Below are positions 1 to 9,572 of a DNA stretch of 64,000 bases, piece after piece (the first letter of the stretch is position 1; each line of letters opens with the position of its first letter). A program made the position numbers and the translations under genes. The notes under the pieces are model-generated. The model was not told the origin of the DNA. It worked only from the letters and a program-made list of their open reading frames with translations, and searched no databases. Source of the DNA: Novosphingobium sp. (GTDB lineage Bacteria > Pseudomonadota > Alphaproteobacteria > Sphingomonadales > Sphingomonadaceae); contig NZ_JAIEPN010000091.1 in the NCBI RefSeq assembly GCF_019748365.1, forward strand, positions 23,025-87,024. Reading direction: 5' to 3'.

Positions 1-2
1 GG

Positions 3-584
3 GCGTTCGACGCATCGAACGTCCACACGCATCTGGGTTCCGTTTCGTCCGAGCAGGCTATGATGGTTGTCGAGAAATGGCGCGAGAGCGGCTTGCGGGT
101 CGGCTTTACCAACGGCTGCTTTGACATCGTCCATGCCGGACACATTGCCATCCTGCGCGAAGCACGGCGCCGGTGCGACCGGCTGGTTGTCGGCTTGAAC
201 TCCGACGCATCGGTCACACGCCTGAAGGGTCCGGGTCGGCCAGTGCAATCCGAAAGCTCGCGCGCCGCCGTGCTGGCGGCGATCGATGCCGTCGATCTCG
301 TGGTGCTTTTCGATGAGGACACTCCGCTGCGATTGATCACGATGCTTCGGCCAAGCGACCTGATCAAAGGCGCCGACTATTCCGAAGACGCCGTGGTGGG
401 CGCCAGGGAAGTGAAGGCCGACGGCGGGCGCGTTCACCTGATCGACCTGCTTGACGGACATTCCACGACGGCCGCGGTCCAACGCATCCTGGAAGGAAAG
501 AGGAAAGCAGCCGAAGGCGGACACCTTGCACGGGGTTTGGCCGAAGAATCCGCGCAGGCCCCGGACACGCAGGTGCTGCAATGA
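3..584 (+). CDS. hldE: HldE-type bifunctional heptose kinase/ADP-heptose synthase, C-terminal nucleotidyltransferase domain (5' truncated by window edge)
   Basis: Reading frame open to the left edge; [21 protein letters not shown] nucleotidyltransferase motif, [18 protein letters not shown]. Confidence 0.88.
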   Translation, partial: AFDASNVHTHLGSVSSEQAMMVVEKWRESGLRVGFTNGCFDIVHAGHIAILREARRRCDRLVVGLNSDASVTRLKGPGRPVQSESSRAAVLAAIDAVDLVVLFDEDTPLRLITMLRPSDLIKGADYSEDAVVGAREVKADGGRVHLIDLLDGHSTTAAVQRILEGKRKAAEGGHLARGLAEESAQAPDTQVLQ

Positions 585-1552
585 TCCTCGTGACCGGCGG
601 AGCCGGGTTTATCGGCGCGAATGTGGCTGCCGCGCTGGACGGGACCGAGGTCATCGCGATCTGTGATCGCTTTGGCTGCGACGATCGATGGATGAACCTG
701 CGGCCTGTCACGGTCGATCGCTTCGTTTTCCCGGAAGAGATCGAGGATTTCCTCGATCAAGCTGGCGCGGAAATATCCGCAGTGGTCCACATGGGTGCGA
801 TCAGTGCCACGACCGAGCGTGACGTGGATCTGATCGTGCGCAACAATCTCCAGTTCAGCCTCAAGCTCTGGCAATTCTGTGCGCGGCGCCAAATCCCCTT
901 TATCTATGCTTCATCCGCGGCGACGTACGGCGATGGCCAGAACGGCTTTGATGACCGCAGCGATGATGCCTATCTCGGAAGCCTGCGCCCGCTCAACGCC
1001 TATGGCTGGAGCAAGCTGGCCTTTGACCGCCAGGTTCTGGCGATGATCCGCCGGGGCGAGCCCGCTCCCAGTCGGTGGGCAGGCCTCAAGTTCTTCAATG
1101 TCTATGGCCCTCGCGAACGTCACAAGGGTGCGATGCGGTCGGTGGTCACCGCCAACTTCGAGAAGCTTCGCGACGGGGAAGGCCTGAAGCTGTTTCGATC
1201 CGATCGGAGCGACTACACCGATGGCGGTCAGATGCGCGACTTCATCTTCGTCAACGACTGCGTGGCGGTCATCCAATGGATGCTGGCCAACGAGTTTGAA
1301 TCGGGCCTGTTCAACGTCGGCACCGGCAAGGCCCGGTCGTGGCTGGACCTTGGCAAGGCGATGTTTTCGGCACTCGGCCTGGAGCCCCGGATCGACTTCA
1401 TCGACATGCCGGCCAACCTGATCGGCCGCTATCAGTATTTCACCGAGGCGAAGATGGAGCGGCTTGCCGCGATCGGCGCGCCGGTCCCGGCGACGGACCT
1501 CACGGCAGGCGTTGCTGCGACGTATCGCTATCTTGCGGATGAGGGGGCGTGA
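581..1552 (+). CDS. hldD: ADP-L-glycero-D-manno-heptose-6-epimerase
   Basis: N-terminal Rossmann [30 protein letters not shown] (YxxxK), [13 protein letters not shown]; overlaps hldE stop. Confidence 0.9.
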   Translation: MILVTGGAGFIGANVAAALDGTEVIAICDRFGCDDRWMNLRPVTVDRFVFPEEIEDFLDQAGAEISAVVHMGAISATTERDVDLIVRNNLQFSLKLWQFCARRQIPFIYASSAATYGDGQNGFDDRSDDAYLGSLRPLNAYGWSKLAFDRQVLAMIRRGEPAPSRWAGLKFFNVYGPRERHKGAMRSVVTANFEKLRDGEGLKLFRSDRSDYTDGGQMRDFIFVNDCVAVIQWMLANEFESGLFNVGTGKARSWLDLGKAMFSALGLEPRIDFIDMPANLIGRYQYFTEAKMERLAAIGAPVPATDLTAGVAATYRYLADEGA

Positions 1553-2754
1553 CTCGAGCCCAATCAGGTCAACACCTGGCGGGCCGCGCGGGTCAATCTG
1601 GCCGCGGCGGGCTCCTGAATGGTTTCCGGGGCTATTTCGCCAAGCATTACGCGCGTGTGCTGTTCATGGCGGTGTTCGTGCTGCCCAGCCTGCTGGCTGC
1701 CATCTATCTGTCGCTGGTCGCGTCGGACCAGTACTATTCTGAAACGCGCTTTCTGGTCCGCTCGCTCGAGAAACCCGCCGCCCAAGGTGCAGCTGCCTAT
1801 CTTCAGGATTTTGGCATTCTGCGTGCAAGTGATGATGCCTTCGCGATCCAGGAATACGTCCGTTCGCGCGATCTGATGCATGCTGTCATGGCTGAGATCG
1901 ATCTGCGCAAGGTATGGAACCCGCCCGGGGCCGACTTCTACAGCCGTTACGGCAGCATTCTGTTCCCCGACAGCGACGAGGCGCTCTACCGCCACTTCTT
2001 GCGCAATGTCACGGTCGAGAAAAACCTCGAAACCGGCATCACGACAGTGCGTGTCTATGCTTACAGTGCGAAGGACGCACAGGCGATTGCCAAGATCATT
2101 CTGGCCAGGAGCGAAGGCCAGGTGAACGCCATGAACGTCCGAGCCCGATCCGACAGCCTGACGGTTGCCGAGCGCGCGAGCCAGGACGCCGCACAGAAAC
2201 TGCTTGCCGCCAATGTCGCGTTGACGCAGCAGCGGCAACGATCGAGCGAGATCGACCCGAAGCGTGAAGCCGGAGCGGCGGTGGAAAGAAACTCCACCCT
2301 TGAGGGTGAAATCGCCAGCCTGGAAGTTACGCTTCAGACCATGCGGGCACGGGCTCCTGCAAATCCGGCGATCCCGGCGATGGTCCAACGGCTCAACGCG
2401 CTCAAGGCCGAGGCGGCCACCCAGCGCCAGGCGCTGACCGGATCTCAGACAGCCGCCGCCAGCCCGATGCAGGGCCTTGCCGGCAAGCTGGATGAGATGA
2501 ACCGGCTCGAGGCCGAAGCGGAAATTGCCGAACGGACCTACGAGGATGCACGCAAGCAGCTTGCCAATGCGCAGGAAGAATTTGCCCGGCAGCAGGTTTT
2601 TGTCGAAGAGGTGGCCGCGCCGAGCCTGCCGGACGTTCCGCTCGAGCCTCGCCGCTGGCGCTATTTCTTCACGGTGACGTTGCTTGCGTTCTGGACCTTC
2701 CTGATCCTCTACCTGCTTGTGTCAGGTAGTCGTGAACACCTGAACTTGCACTGA
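1549..2754 (+). CDS. Capsule polysaccharide export inner-membrane protein (PCP, KpsE/BexC/CtrB-like), copy 1
   Basis: N- and C-terminal TM segments, coiled-coil middle, YYSETRFLVRS start of periplasmic domain, P-rich LPDVPLEPRRWRY before last TM. Confidence 0.82.
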   Translation: MTRAQSGQHLAGRAGQSGRGGLLNGFRGYFAKHYARVLFMAVFVLPSLLAAIYLSLVASDQYYSETRFLVRSLEKPAAQGAAAYLQDFGILRASDDAFAIQEYVRSRDLMHAVMAEIDLRKVWNPPGADFYSRYGSILFPDSDEALYRHFLRNVTVEKNLETGITTVRVYAYSAKDAQAIAKIILARSEGQVNAMNVRARSDSLTVAERASQDAAQKLLAANVALTQQRQRSSEIDPKREAGAAVERNSTLEGEIASLEVTLQTMRARAPANPAIPAMVQRLNALKAEAATQRQALTGSQTAAASPMQGLAGKLDEMNRLEAEAEIAERTYEDARKQLANAQEEFARQQVFVEEVAAPSLPDVPLEPRRWRYFFTVTLLAFWTFLILYLLVSGSREHLNLH

Positions 2755-2761
2755 AACGAAG

Positions 2762-3544
2762 ATGCCGATCCGGTTTCCCCGCCTTCGCAAGAAAGCTCGC
2801 GTGATCAACGCCTTGCTGATCCGCGAACTGATGGCCCGGTTTGGGCACCACAACATCGGCTTCATGTGGCAGATCATCGAGCCGCTGATGCTGACCCTGG
2901 GCGTGATGATTTCGTGGTCGTTCATCTACGGCGACCGCAATCACGGCGTGCGCGTCATCCCGCTGGTGCTTACCGGCTATACCTTCCTGACCTTGTGGCG
3001 GCACATGATCGCACGCCTGACCCATACGTTCCGCCATGGTTCAGGCCTGCTGTTTCACCGCGACGTTCGACCGGCCGACATTCTCGTCGCGCGGGGCCTG
3101 CTGGAATCGATCGGGACCTTGATATCCTTCTTCGTTGCCTACATCCCGCTCAGCCTGCTCGATGTGATCGAGCCGGTCGATGACTATCTCGTCCTGCTTG
3201 GCGCCTGGACCCTGATGGCCTTCTTCTCGTTCGGCGTTGCGCTCGTCATCACGGCATTGGCCCACTTTTCGGACGCGTTCGAACGGATCGTTCAGCCGAT
3301 CATGTACCTGATCCTGCCGCTGACCGGCGTGTTCTACATGGTCTACTGGCTCCCACCAGCGGCCCAGTCGATCGTCAACTGGTCCCCCCTGGTGAATGCC
3401 AGCGAGATGTTCCGCGCAGGCTACTTCGGGTCTGGCCTGCCGACCACCTGGAATGCAGCTTACGTGCTGCTCTGTGCGATTGCCGTCAATGCGGTAGGCT
3501 GGGTTCTTGCGCTGAAGGCCCAGCAGCATATCGAGCTGGAATAG
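2762..3544 (+). CDS. ABC-2 type capsule polysaccharide export permease (KpsM/BexB-like)
   Basis: Polytopic membrane protein, ABC2 permease pattern RELMARFGHHNIGFMWQIIEPL; located between PCP genes and ATPase. Confidence 0.85.
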   Translation: MPIRFPRLRKKARVINALLIRELMARFGHHNIGFMWQIIEPLMLTLGVMISWSFIYGDRNHGVRVIPLVLTGYTFLTLWRHMIARLTHTFRHGSGLLFHRDVRPADILVARGLLESIGTLISFFVAYIPLSLLDVIEPVDDYLVLLGAWTLMAFFSFGVALVITALAHFSDAFERIVQPIMYLILPLTGVFYMVYWLPPAAQSIVNWSPLVNASEMFRAGYFGSGLPTTWNAAYVLLCAIAVNAVGWVLALKAQQHIELE

Positions 3545-3552
3545 AGAACCGC

Positions 3553-4725
3553 GTGATGCAAGGCCAGCCCGAGATCGACAATGCACCGCGCCAGCAGCTT
3601 GTTCTGCTGAACAGTGTGGCCGATGGCGAAACCCACGCGATCAGCCCGCTGCATCGCCGCGATCTTGTCCTGCTGGCGCTGCTCGGGCTCGTTGCCATGA
3701 TCGCCGTGCTCTACAACTTCGTGATCGCGACACCGCGCTATGCCTCGGAGATGAGCTTCGTGGTGCGGACGCTTGATCGCTCGCACCAGCGGTTCAGCTT
3801 CCTCAATGTTGGCAGTGGCGGCAGCGGGGACGATGACAGTCATGCGATCGTCGCCTACATCGAATCGCGCGATATGCTCGCGTCGATCAACGCCGACCAG
3901 TTCGTCTCGCGGATATTCAGTGCCGAGGGCGTCGATGCCTTTTCCGCATTCCCGTCATGGCTGGCCGGGGCAGGCGAGGAACGCTTCTTCAAGCACGTTC
4001 AGGACTACATCAATGTCAGGTTCGACGCCGGTACCGGCATAACGTCGGTTTCGGTGCAGGCCTTTACCGCAAGCGATGCGAAACGTCTGGCCGAGCGTCT
4101 GCTCGCGGCTGCCGAAGCGAAGGTGAACCAGCTCAACGCGCGCGCGCACGATGCCATGGTGTCCTCGGCCGAGGCTGAATACAAAGCAGCCGACGCAGAC
4201 CTTGGTGCCCAGTTGGCTGAACTGGCCGCAGTTCAGCGCCGGACCGGGGTGATCGAACCCGGGCTGGAAGCGGGCGCCGCGATCGGGGTCAGCTCGGATT
4301 CTGCCAGTGCGCTCTCGCAGATCAATGTCGAGCTGGCCAACACGATCCGGGTCGCGCCGCGCAGCCCATTGATCCAACAGTTGCAGACCCGCCGCGCCGC
4401 GATCCTCGCAGATCTTGGTCGGCAACTTGCCGCCCGAAGCGGTGACAAGGGCTCGTTGGCCGAGCGCATCGGGCCCTATATGGCAGTATCGGTCCGGTTG
4501 AATGTTGCCGAGAAGCGTCTGCTGGGCGCCAGCCTCGCGCTCACCAATGCCCGCAACACCGCCAGTAGCAACAGAATCTACATCGAATGGATCTCGCGCC
4601 CCGGCAGCCCTGACATTCCGGCGTACCCTCGAAAGTGGTTCAACCTCCTTGCCGTGGTGCTGGTGGCAGCCGGTCTGCTCTGGATCGTCAGGAGCCTTTC
4701 GGATCTGGTGATGGCCGATGACTGA
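3553..4725 (+). CDS. Capsule polysaccharide export inner-membrane protein (PCP, KpsE/BexC-like), copy 2
   Basis: Same architecture as copy 1 (TM, RYASEMSFVVRTLD, GITSVSVQAFTASDAKRLAERLL, SPDIPAYPRKWFN, TM). Confidence 0.82.
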   Translation: MMQGQPEIDNAPRQQLVLLNSVADGETHAISPLHRRDLVLLALLGLVAMIAVLYNFVIATPRYASEMSFVVRTLDRSHQRFSFLNVGSGGSGDDDSHAIVAYIESRDMLASINADQFVSRIFSAEGVDAFSAFPSWLAGAGEERFFKHVQDYINVRFDAGTGITSVSVQAFTASDAKRLAERLLAAAEAKVNQLNARAHDAMVSSAEAEYKAADADLGAQLAELAAVQRRTGVIEPGLEAGAAIGVSSDSASALSQINVELANTIRVAPRSPLIQQLQTRRAAILADLGRQLAARSGDKGSLAERIGPYMAVSVRLNVAEKRLLGASLALTNARNTASSNRIYIEWISRPGSPDIPAYPRKWFNLLAVVLVAAGLLWIVRSLSDLVMADD

Positions 4726-5431
4726 AACCTTGCCTGACATCATGCCGGCCCATGTCCCGGAGGGCCGCTCATCGCCGCGCAGACGGATTGCCGCGCAAGG
4801 CATATCCAAGGTCTATCAGACCCCGACTGGCCCCAAGCAGGTCCTGTCCGGCATCGATTTCTCGATCGGACCCGGCCAGAAACTGGCCGTCCTGGGCCGC
4901 AACGGCGCCGGCAAGTCGACCCTGGTCAAGATCATCGGCGGCGTCGAACGGCCAACCGGGGGACGCATTGTTCGCGGCATGTCGATGTCATGGCCGCTCG
5001 CATTCGGCGGCGGCTTCGAGGCAGCGATGACCGGTTATGACAACATCCGCTTTATCGCGCGGGTCTATGATCAGCCGTTCAAGGACATGATCGAACGGGT
5101 CGATGATTTTGCCGAGCTGGGCCAGAATTTGCTCTTGCCGGTCAAGTACTACTCATCCGGCATGCGGGCCCGCCTCGCTTTTGCGCTGACACTCGCGATC
5201 GATTTCGATTGCTATCTGATCGATGAAGTCATCGCGGTTGGCGATCAGCGCTTTCATCAAAGGTGTCACGACGCGCTTTTCCGCGATCGTGCCGGTGCTG
5301 CGATGATCCTGGTCAGTCACGATATCGGGATCATCCGGGAATACTGCGATACGGCACTGGTGCTGAAGGGTGGCTATGGCAGGACTTTCACCGATCTGGA
5401 GTTGGCGATCAGTATCTATGCAACGCTGTGA
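4718..5431 (+). CDS. Capsule polysaccharide ABC transporter ATP-binding protein (KpsT/CtrD-like)
   Basis: Walker A GRNGAGKST, signature YYSSGMRARLAF, Walker B DCYLIDEVIAVGD. Confidence 0.88.
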   Translation: MTETLPDIMPAHVPEGRSSPRRRIAAQGISKVYQTPTGPKQVLSGIDFSIGPGQKLAVLGRNGAGKSTLVKIIGGVERPTGGRIVRGMSMSWPLAFGGGFEAAMTGYDNIRFIARVYDQPFKDMIERVDDFAELGQNLLLPVKYYSSGMRARLAFALTLAIDFDCYLIDEVIAVGDQRFHQRCHDALFRDRAGAAMILVSHDIGIIREYCDTALVLKGGYGRTFTDLELAISIYATL

Positions 5432-6569
5432 AATCACCGTCCCGGCTGTCCCGGCCTGGCCGCGACAATGGCGCACGCTGGCATTGGCTGTGCTGGCGGC
5501 TCTGTCGCTTGCGGGCTGCGCCACCTTGCCGCAGGCGGGACCAACCGGGCGGCGGATCATCTCGGCCGGGGCCAAAGGCGATTTTGCGGTGGTGGAGGTG
5601 ACCGGCGTCAGCGCCTTGCCCCAGGCCGAAACCTTGCCTCGGTTCACGGCGCTTCCTCCGTCGTGGCGCACGTCGGTCGGCCAGCTTGCGCCTGGCGACA
5701 CCGTGAGCGTCATCTTCTACGAGGTCGGCGTGCGGATCTTTTCCGGCGGCTCGTCCGGCCAGGGCGGCGCTTTCGATCCGGCGGCCAAGGGCGAGAAGGT
5801 CGGCCCGATCGAAATCGACCAGGGCGGTCGCATAACGCTGCCCTATGTCGGCACGCTTGCGGCAGCGGGGCGAACGCCCGCGCAACTCGCGCGGGACATC
5901 GAGGAACAGCTGCGCGGCAAATCGGAATACCCGCAGGCGGTTGTCCAGCTCGACGCTGCGAACGGCAGCGCGGTGATCGTCGGCGGAGAAGTCGCGAACC
6001 CCGGGCGGGTCCGCCTGACCGCCGCGCATGAGCGCCTGCTCGACATCATTGCCTTGTCAGGCGGGCACCGGGGCGAAACCGGCGACCTGCTGCTGCGGGT
6101 GATGCGCGGGGATGCGGTGAGCGAAGGACCGGTCGATGCGCTGAGCTTCAACAATATTGGCGGGATGCCGATGGAGCCGGGCGATCGGATCGATGTGGTC
6201 CGGACGCGGCGCGGTTTCTCGGTGCTGGGCAGCGCCAACAAGGTCAACCGCTATCCGCTGCCGCTCCGTTCCACCTCGCTTGCCGAAGGGCTGGCCCTGG
6301 CCGGAGGGGCGAACGAAAACGTCGCCAATCCGGCAGCGGTCTTCGTGTTCCGCTATGTCAGACCGTCCCCGGACGCGCCCGAGCAGCCGGTGGTCTATCA
6401 CATCAACATGCTGAAGCCGGTCTCGTACCTGCTCGCCCAGAAGTTCGATCTGCAGAACAAGGACGTCGTCTACATCGCCGGCGCCGAAGCCAACCAACCC
6501 GGCAAGCTCCTGCAGATGATCGGGCAGGTATTCACCCCGCTGGTTATCGCCCGACAGATCACGAATTGA
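5418..6569 (+). CDS. Polysaccharide export outer-membrane lipoprotein (Wza/KpsD/CtrA-like)
   Basis: Lipobox LSLAGC; polysaccharide export domain LAPGDTVSVIFYEVG, SLBB-like repeats; ATG overlapping upstream ATPase stop. Confidence 0.85.
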   Translation: MQRCEITVPAVPAWPRQWRTLALAVLAALSLAGCATLPQAGPTGRRIISAGAKGDFAVVEVTGVSALPQAETLPRFTALPPSWRTSVGQLAPGDTVSVIFYEVGVRIFSGGSSGQGGAFDPAAKGEKVGPIEIDQGGRITLPYVGTLAAAGRTPAQLARDIEEQLRGKSEYPQAVVQLDAANGSAVIVGGEVANPGRVRLTAAHERLLDIIALSGGHRGETGDLLLRVMRGDAVSEGPVDALSFNNIGGMPMEPGDRIDVVRTRRGFSVLGSANKVNRYPLPLRSTSLAEGLALAGGANENVANPAAVFVFRYVRPSPDAPEQPVVYHINMLKPVSYLLAQKFDLQNKDVVYIAGAEANQPGKLLQMIGQVFTPLVIARQITN

Positions 6570-6594
6570 CGCCAAGCACACGAGGAGTCAGCAA

Positions 6595-7620
6595 TTGCCT
6601 ATTGAGAACGAAGAAATTCGCAACGCCTTGCGCCAGTTTGCGCAGAGTATCGATCCGAGTAACGGGAACCCGAACACCGAACCGTTGTGGGAACTGATCC
6701 GCGACATCGGCATGGTCAAGCTTAACGTGAAGAATCTAGGCTATGACATCGCACGAGCCTTGTCGGACAGCCAGATCGCCAAAGTTCCGGCATCCCCGCA
6801 GCCGGTCAAACTGGGCTGGCGGGCTTCGACGCAAGCAGACATCGAGAGCGATTGGGCCGCATTCTGGTGCCACGAGCTGGGAATCAAGCCGCTCTATCAC
6901 CGGAAACTCTGGGAACTGCCTTACGTTCTCCACAATTTGTGGGTCCACGGCATGATTGCGCCCGGCAAGCGCGGGCTCGGTTTCGGTTGCGGCGAAGAAG
7001 CCATACCCAGCTATCTGGCGAGCAAGGGCGTGGACGTCGTAGCTACCGACCTGCCGGCGGATCATGCCAGCGCCCAGGGTTGGCGACAGACAGCACAGCA
7101 TACCGACAGTCTGGAGAAAATCTGGCGGCCGCACCTTGTATCCAAGGCTCTGTTCGACCGGCATGTCAGCCTTGAATTTGTCGACATGAACGCAATCCCG
7201 GAACACTTGCGCGATTTTGACTTCTGCTGGTCGATTTGCGCAATCGAGCATGTCGGATCGATCGAACTTGGTCTCAAGGTGGTTGAGAATAGCCTTGCGA
7301 CGCTCAAGGCAGGTGGGATCACGGTTCACACTACCGAATTCAATTTCATGCCGGGGCCGACCATTGACAATTGGGGTACAGTCCTGTTCCAGCAGCAACA
7401 TTTCGAGGACTTGGCCCGTCGGTTGATTTCGGCAGGACACCGCGCAGAACCGATCAGTTTCGATGTCGGCGACGGCCCTCTTGATCGCTTCGTCGATTTA
7501 CCTCCGTTCGGGGTATATCCTTGGGTCAATGAACCAAAGGATGAGTTCCCCGCGCACCTCAAACTGTCGATTGATGGCTTTCCCAGCACTTGCTACGGCG
7601 TCGTCGTGGAAAAGGGTTAA
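6595..7620 (+). CDS. Putative class I SAM-dependent methyltransferase
   Basis: GLGFGCGEEAIPSYLASKGVDVVATDLP (motif I-like), FDFCWSICAIEHVGSIELGL; TTG start; follows capsule export genes. Confidence 0.6.
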   Translation: MPIENEEIRNALRQFAQSIDPSNGNPNTEPLWELIRDIGMVKLNVKNLGYDIARALSDSQIAKVPASPQPVKLGWRASTQADIESDWAAFWCHELGIKPLYHRKLWELPYVLHNLWVHGMIAPGKRGLGFGCGEEAIPSYLASKGVDVVATDLPADHASAQGWRQTAQHTDSLEKIWRPHLVSKALFDRHVSLEFVDMNAIPEHLRDFDFCWSICAIEHVGSIELGLKVVENSLATLKAGGITVHTTEFNFMPGPTIDNWGTVLFQQQHFEDLARRLISAGHRAEPISFDVGDGPLDRFVDLPPFGVYPWVNEPKDEFPAHLKLSIDGFPSTCYGVVVEKG

Positions 7621-7661
7621 AAGCCCGGGAAACTATATTCCTTGATTCAATACTTTACCGA

Positions 7662-8744
7662 TTACGGCTTAGTCTTTGGGCTAAGACTTAAAGCGGTAAG
7701 GCAGAATCTTCCAGATATTGCACCACTGCAGATGAACGTTCGAATTTCTATAGGTTGGTATTGATCCTGAATCTCAAAGTCGAAGGTAAGGCGGTAACTG
7801 CCGCCTCCTTCGATTTGAAACTGGTGGTCAACCTTGGCTTCGCGATCCGCCAACAAATCGATCCGGAAGCTGTTGGCGGGCACGTTCCCGTCGGCAAAGA
7901 ACTCGATGCTTGCTTCCCAGTGCCCCGCCGGGAAATTGAAGTAGGGACCAAATGTCAGGCATCGCGCCGGGCCCACCAGTTCGATCGGCCCAGTCATGGG
8001 CAAATGCGGCGGCTTGCCATCAACAAGGACGGCAACCGGAAGGTTGAAGCGCTCTTGTTGGCGAGTCATGGTCAGAGAGTAGATGCGGTCGAGCTGCGCC
8101 AACGTGCCCTCATCCCTGTCGTCACCGACAAATGCACCATGACTGAAATGCTCGCAGAGAAGTGCCTCCAGTGGTCGATCAAGGGCCCGATCACGGATCA
8201 TCGCAGTGAGCGCGTCATGGGCAACGCCCAATACGGCTGCAATCTTCTGGGCGAGCTGGCCAGCTGGCGCGTCGAATTCGGGTCGGATGATGATGGCGCG
8301 CTCTATGGCTGAAATCGCGATCGATCCGATTTGCGCGCGACTGATTGAGCGTGCCGCATCAAGCAACGCCAGATCTCGCGCCGAAATGAAATCGCGGCAG
8401 GCCTCGGCAAATCCCTGATCTACGACGACGACGGGAAATCGTTCAGCCGTCGCATAACGTACTATGGAATCATCGGGGACTTCCGAAAGAAGCAGCTTCG
8501 GCTCGATGCTCGCACCGGCCAGGCGCCTGACAGTCTCCTCAGACATGGAGTTGAACGGGATCACCTCGCACGAGCCATAGGCGCGCTGCATGAGGTCTCG
8601 AGCGAAGTCGGCGGCGAGGTAGGTGAGCGAAGTGGGCAGGCCGCAGATCAGTCCGAAGTGCTCTGGCCCGGCAGGCAGCGGCGCCAGTGCGGTCGACTTG
8701 CGCCGGCGCCGGGGAGCGGGAGCCGCGCCGTGGTCAGCCGTCAT
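7662..8744 (-). CDS. Hypothetical protein of unknown function
   Basis: Long ORF with internal ATG giving MTADHGAAPAPRRRRKS; no family recognised. Confidence 0.6.
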   Translation of the reverse strand: MTADHGAAPAPRRRRKSTALAPLPAGPEHFGLICGLPTSLTYLAADFARDLMQRAYGSCEVIPFNSMSEETVRRLAGASIEPKLLLSEVPDDSIVRYATAERFPVVVVDQGFAEACRDFISARDLALLDAARSISRAQIGSIAISAIERAIIIRPEFDAPAGQLAQKIAAVLGVAHDALTAMIRDRALDRPLEALLCEHFSHGAFVGDDRDEGTLAQLDRIYSLTMTRQQERFNLPVAVLVDGKPPHLPMTGPIELVGPARCLTFGPYFNFPAGHWEASIEFFADGNVPANSFRIDLLADREAKVDHQFQIEGGGSYRLTFDFEIQDQYQPIEIRTFICSGAISGRFCLTALSLSPKTKP

Positions 8745-8971
8745 CGCAGCGCCGCCAGGGCACACAGAGCAACCGCCGCGGGGCAAACCGCCGGCGTTGC
8801 GCACCGGGCAGACGGCAGTGTTCGAATCACCGGCAGGCTTGTCACAAGATGTGGTCCGCTTCGGGCCAAGGCGTTGAAATGGCGATGCTGCTATAGCCAG
8901 CCGGGGCAGGACTGTTCAATCCGCATGTGCACATTCGCGCGGTCCGAGCCGTGCCGTGTGCAGATGCTAGT

Positions 8972-9571
8972 TCAGCCGAGCATCTCCTCGATCTGGCCAA
9001 GGCGTTCCTTGCCGAAGAACATCTCGCCTTCCACGAAGAAGGTCGGGATACCGAAAGCCCCGCGATCGACGGCGGCCTGCGTGTTGGCTGCGAGCCGGTC
9101 CTTCACCGCAGCGGACTGGGCGCCCTCTGCCAGCGCGGCGGCGGGAAGGCCGGCCGCGGCCATCACCGCCTCGACGGCGGCGCTGTCGGAAGGATCGAGC
9201 CCCTCCTCCCAGACCGCGCGGAGAAAGGCTTCCGCACATGGCTCGCCGCAGCCGAGATCGATGGCGGCGAGCAGCAGGCGCAGAAGTTCGACCGAGCGGA
9301 ACGGGAACGCCGGATTCATGCGGAACTTCGTGAGGCCGTGGCGGGCGATGAAGCGCTGCATTTCCAGCTGGGCATAGGCGTTCTTGCCCTTGATCTCGGC
9401 ATCGCGAATGAAAGGCGGCGCATTGCCGGTGAGCTTGTGCATGCCGCCGAGGAGCGTCGGTATAATCGTGATCGTTGCCCCCTTGCGGGCGGCAAGCGCC
9501 TTAAGCGGCCACCAGGCGAGATAGCCGTTGGGGCTGACGAAATCGAAGATGAACTCGATGGTCTTGGTCAT
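8972..9571 (-). CDS. 2-hydroxychromene-2-carboxylate isomerase / DsbA-family (kappa GST-like) protein
   Basis: MTKTIEFIFDFVSPNGYLAWWPL...GAFGIPTFFVEGEMFFGKERLGQIEEML; start trimmed to internal ATG. Confidence 0.85.
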   Translation of the reverse strand: MTKTIEFIFDFVSPNGYLAWWPLKALAARKGATITIIPTLLGGMHKLTGNAPPFIRDAEIKGKNAYAQLEMQRFIARHGLTKFRMNPAFPFRSVELLRLLLAAIDLGCGEPCAEAFLRAVWEEGLDPSDSAAVEAVMAAAGLPAAALAEGAQSAAVKDRLAANTQAAVDRGAFGIPTFFVEGEMFFGKERLGQIEEMLG

Positions 9572-9572
9572 G

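Noticed and set aside
7661-7700. CTTAG...CTAAG hairpin between convergent methyltransferase and orphan genes as a terminator
   Set aside because: Stem too short and no convincing T-run; cannot be supported from sequence alone.
8815-8850. GTGTTCGAATCAC resembling a tRNA T-arm
   Set aside because: T-stem contains a mismatch, and no matching acceptor stem, anticodon arm or CCA can be folded around it; probably chance.
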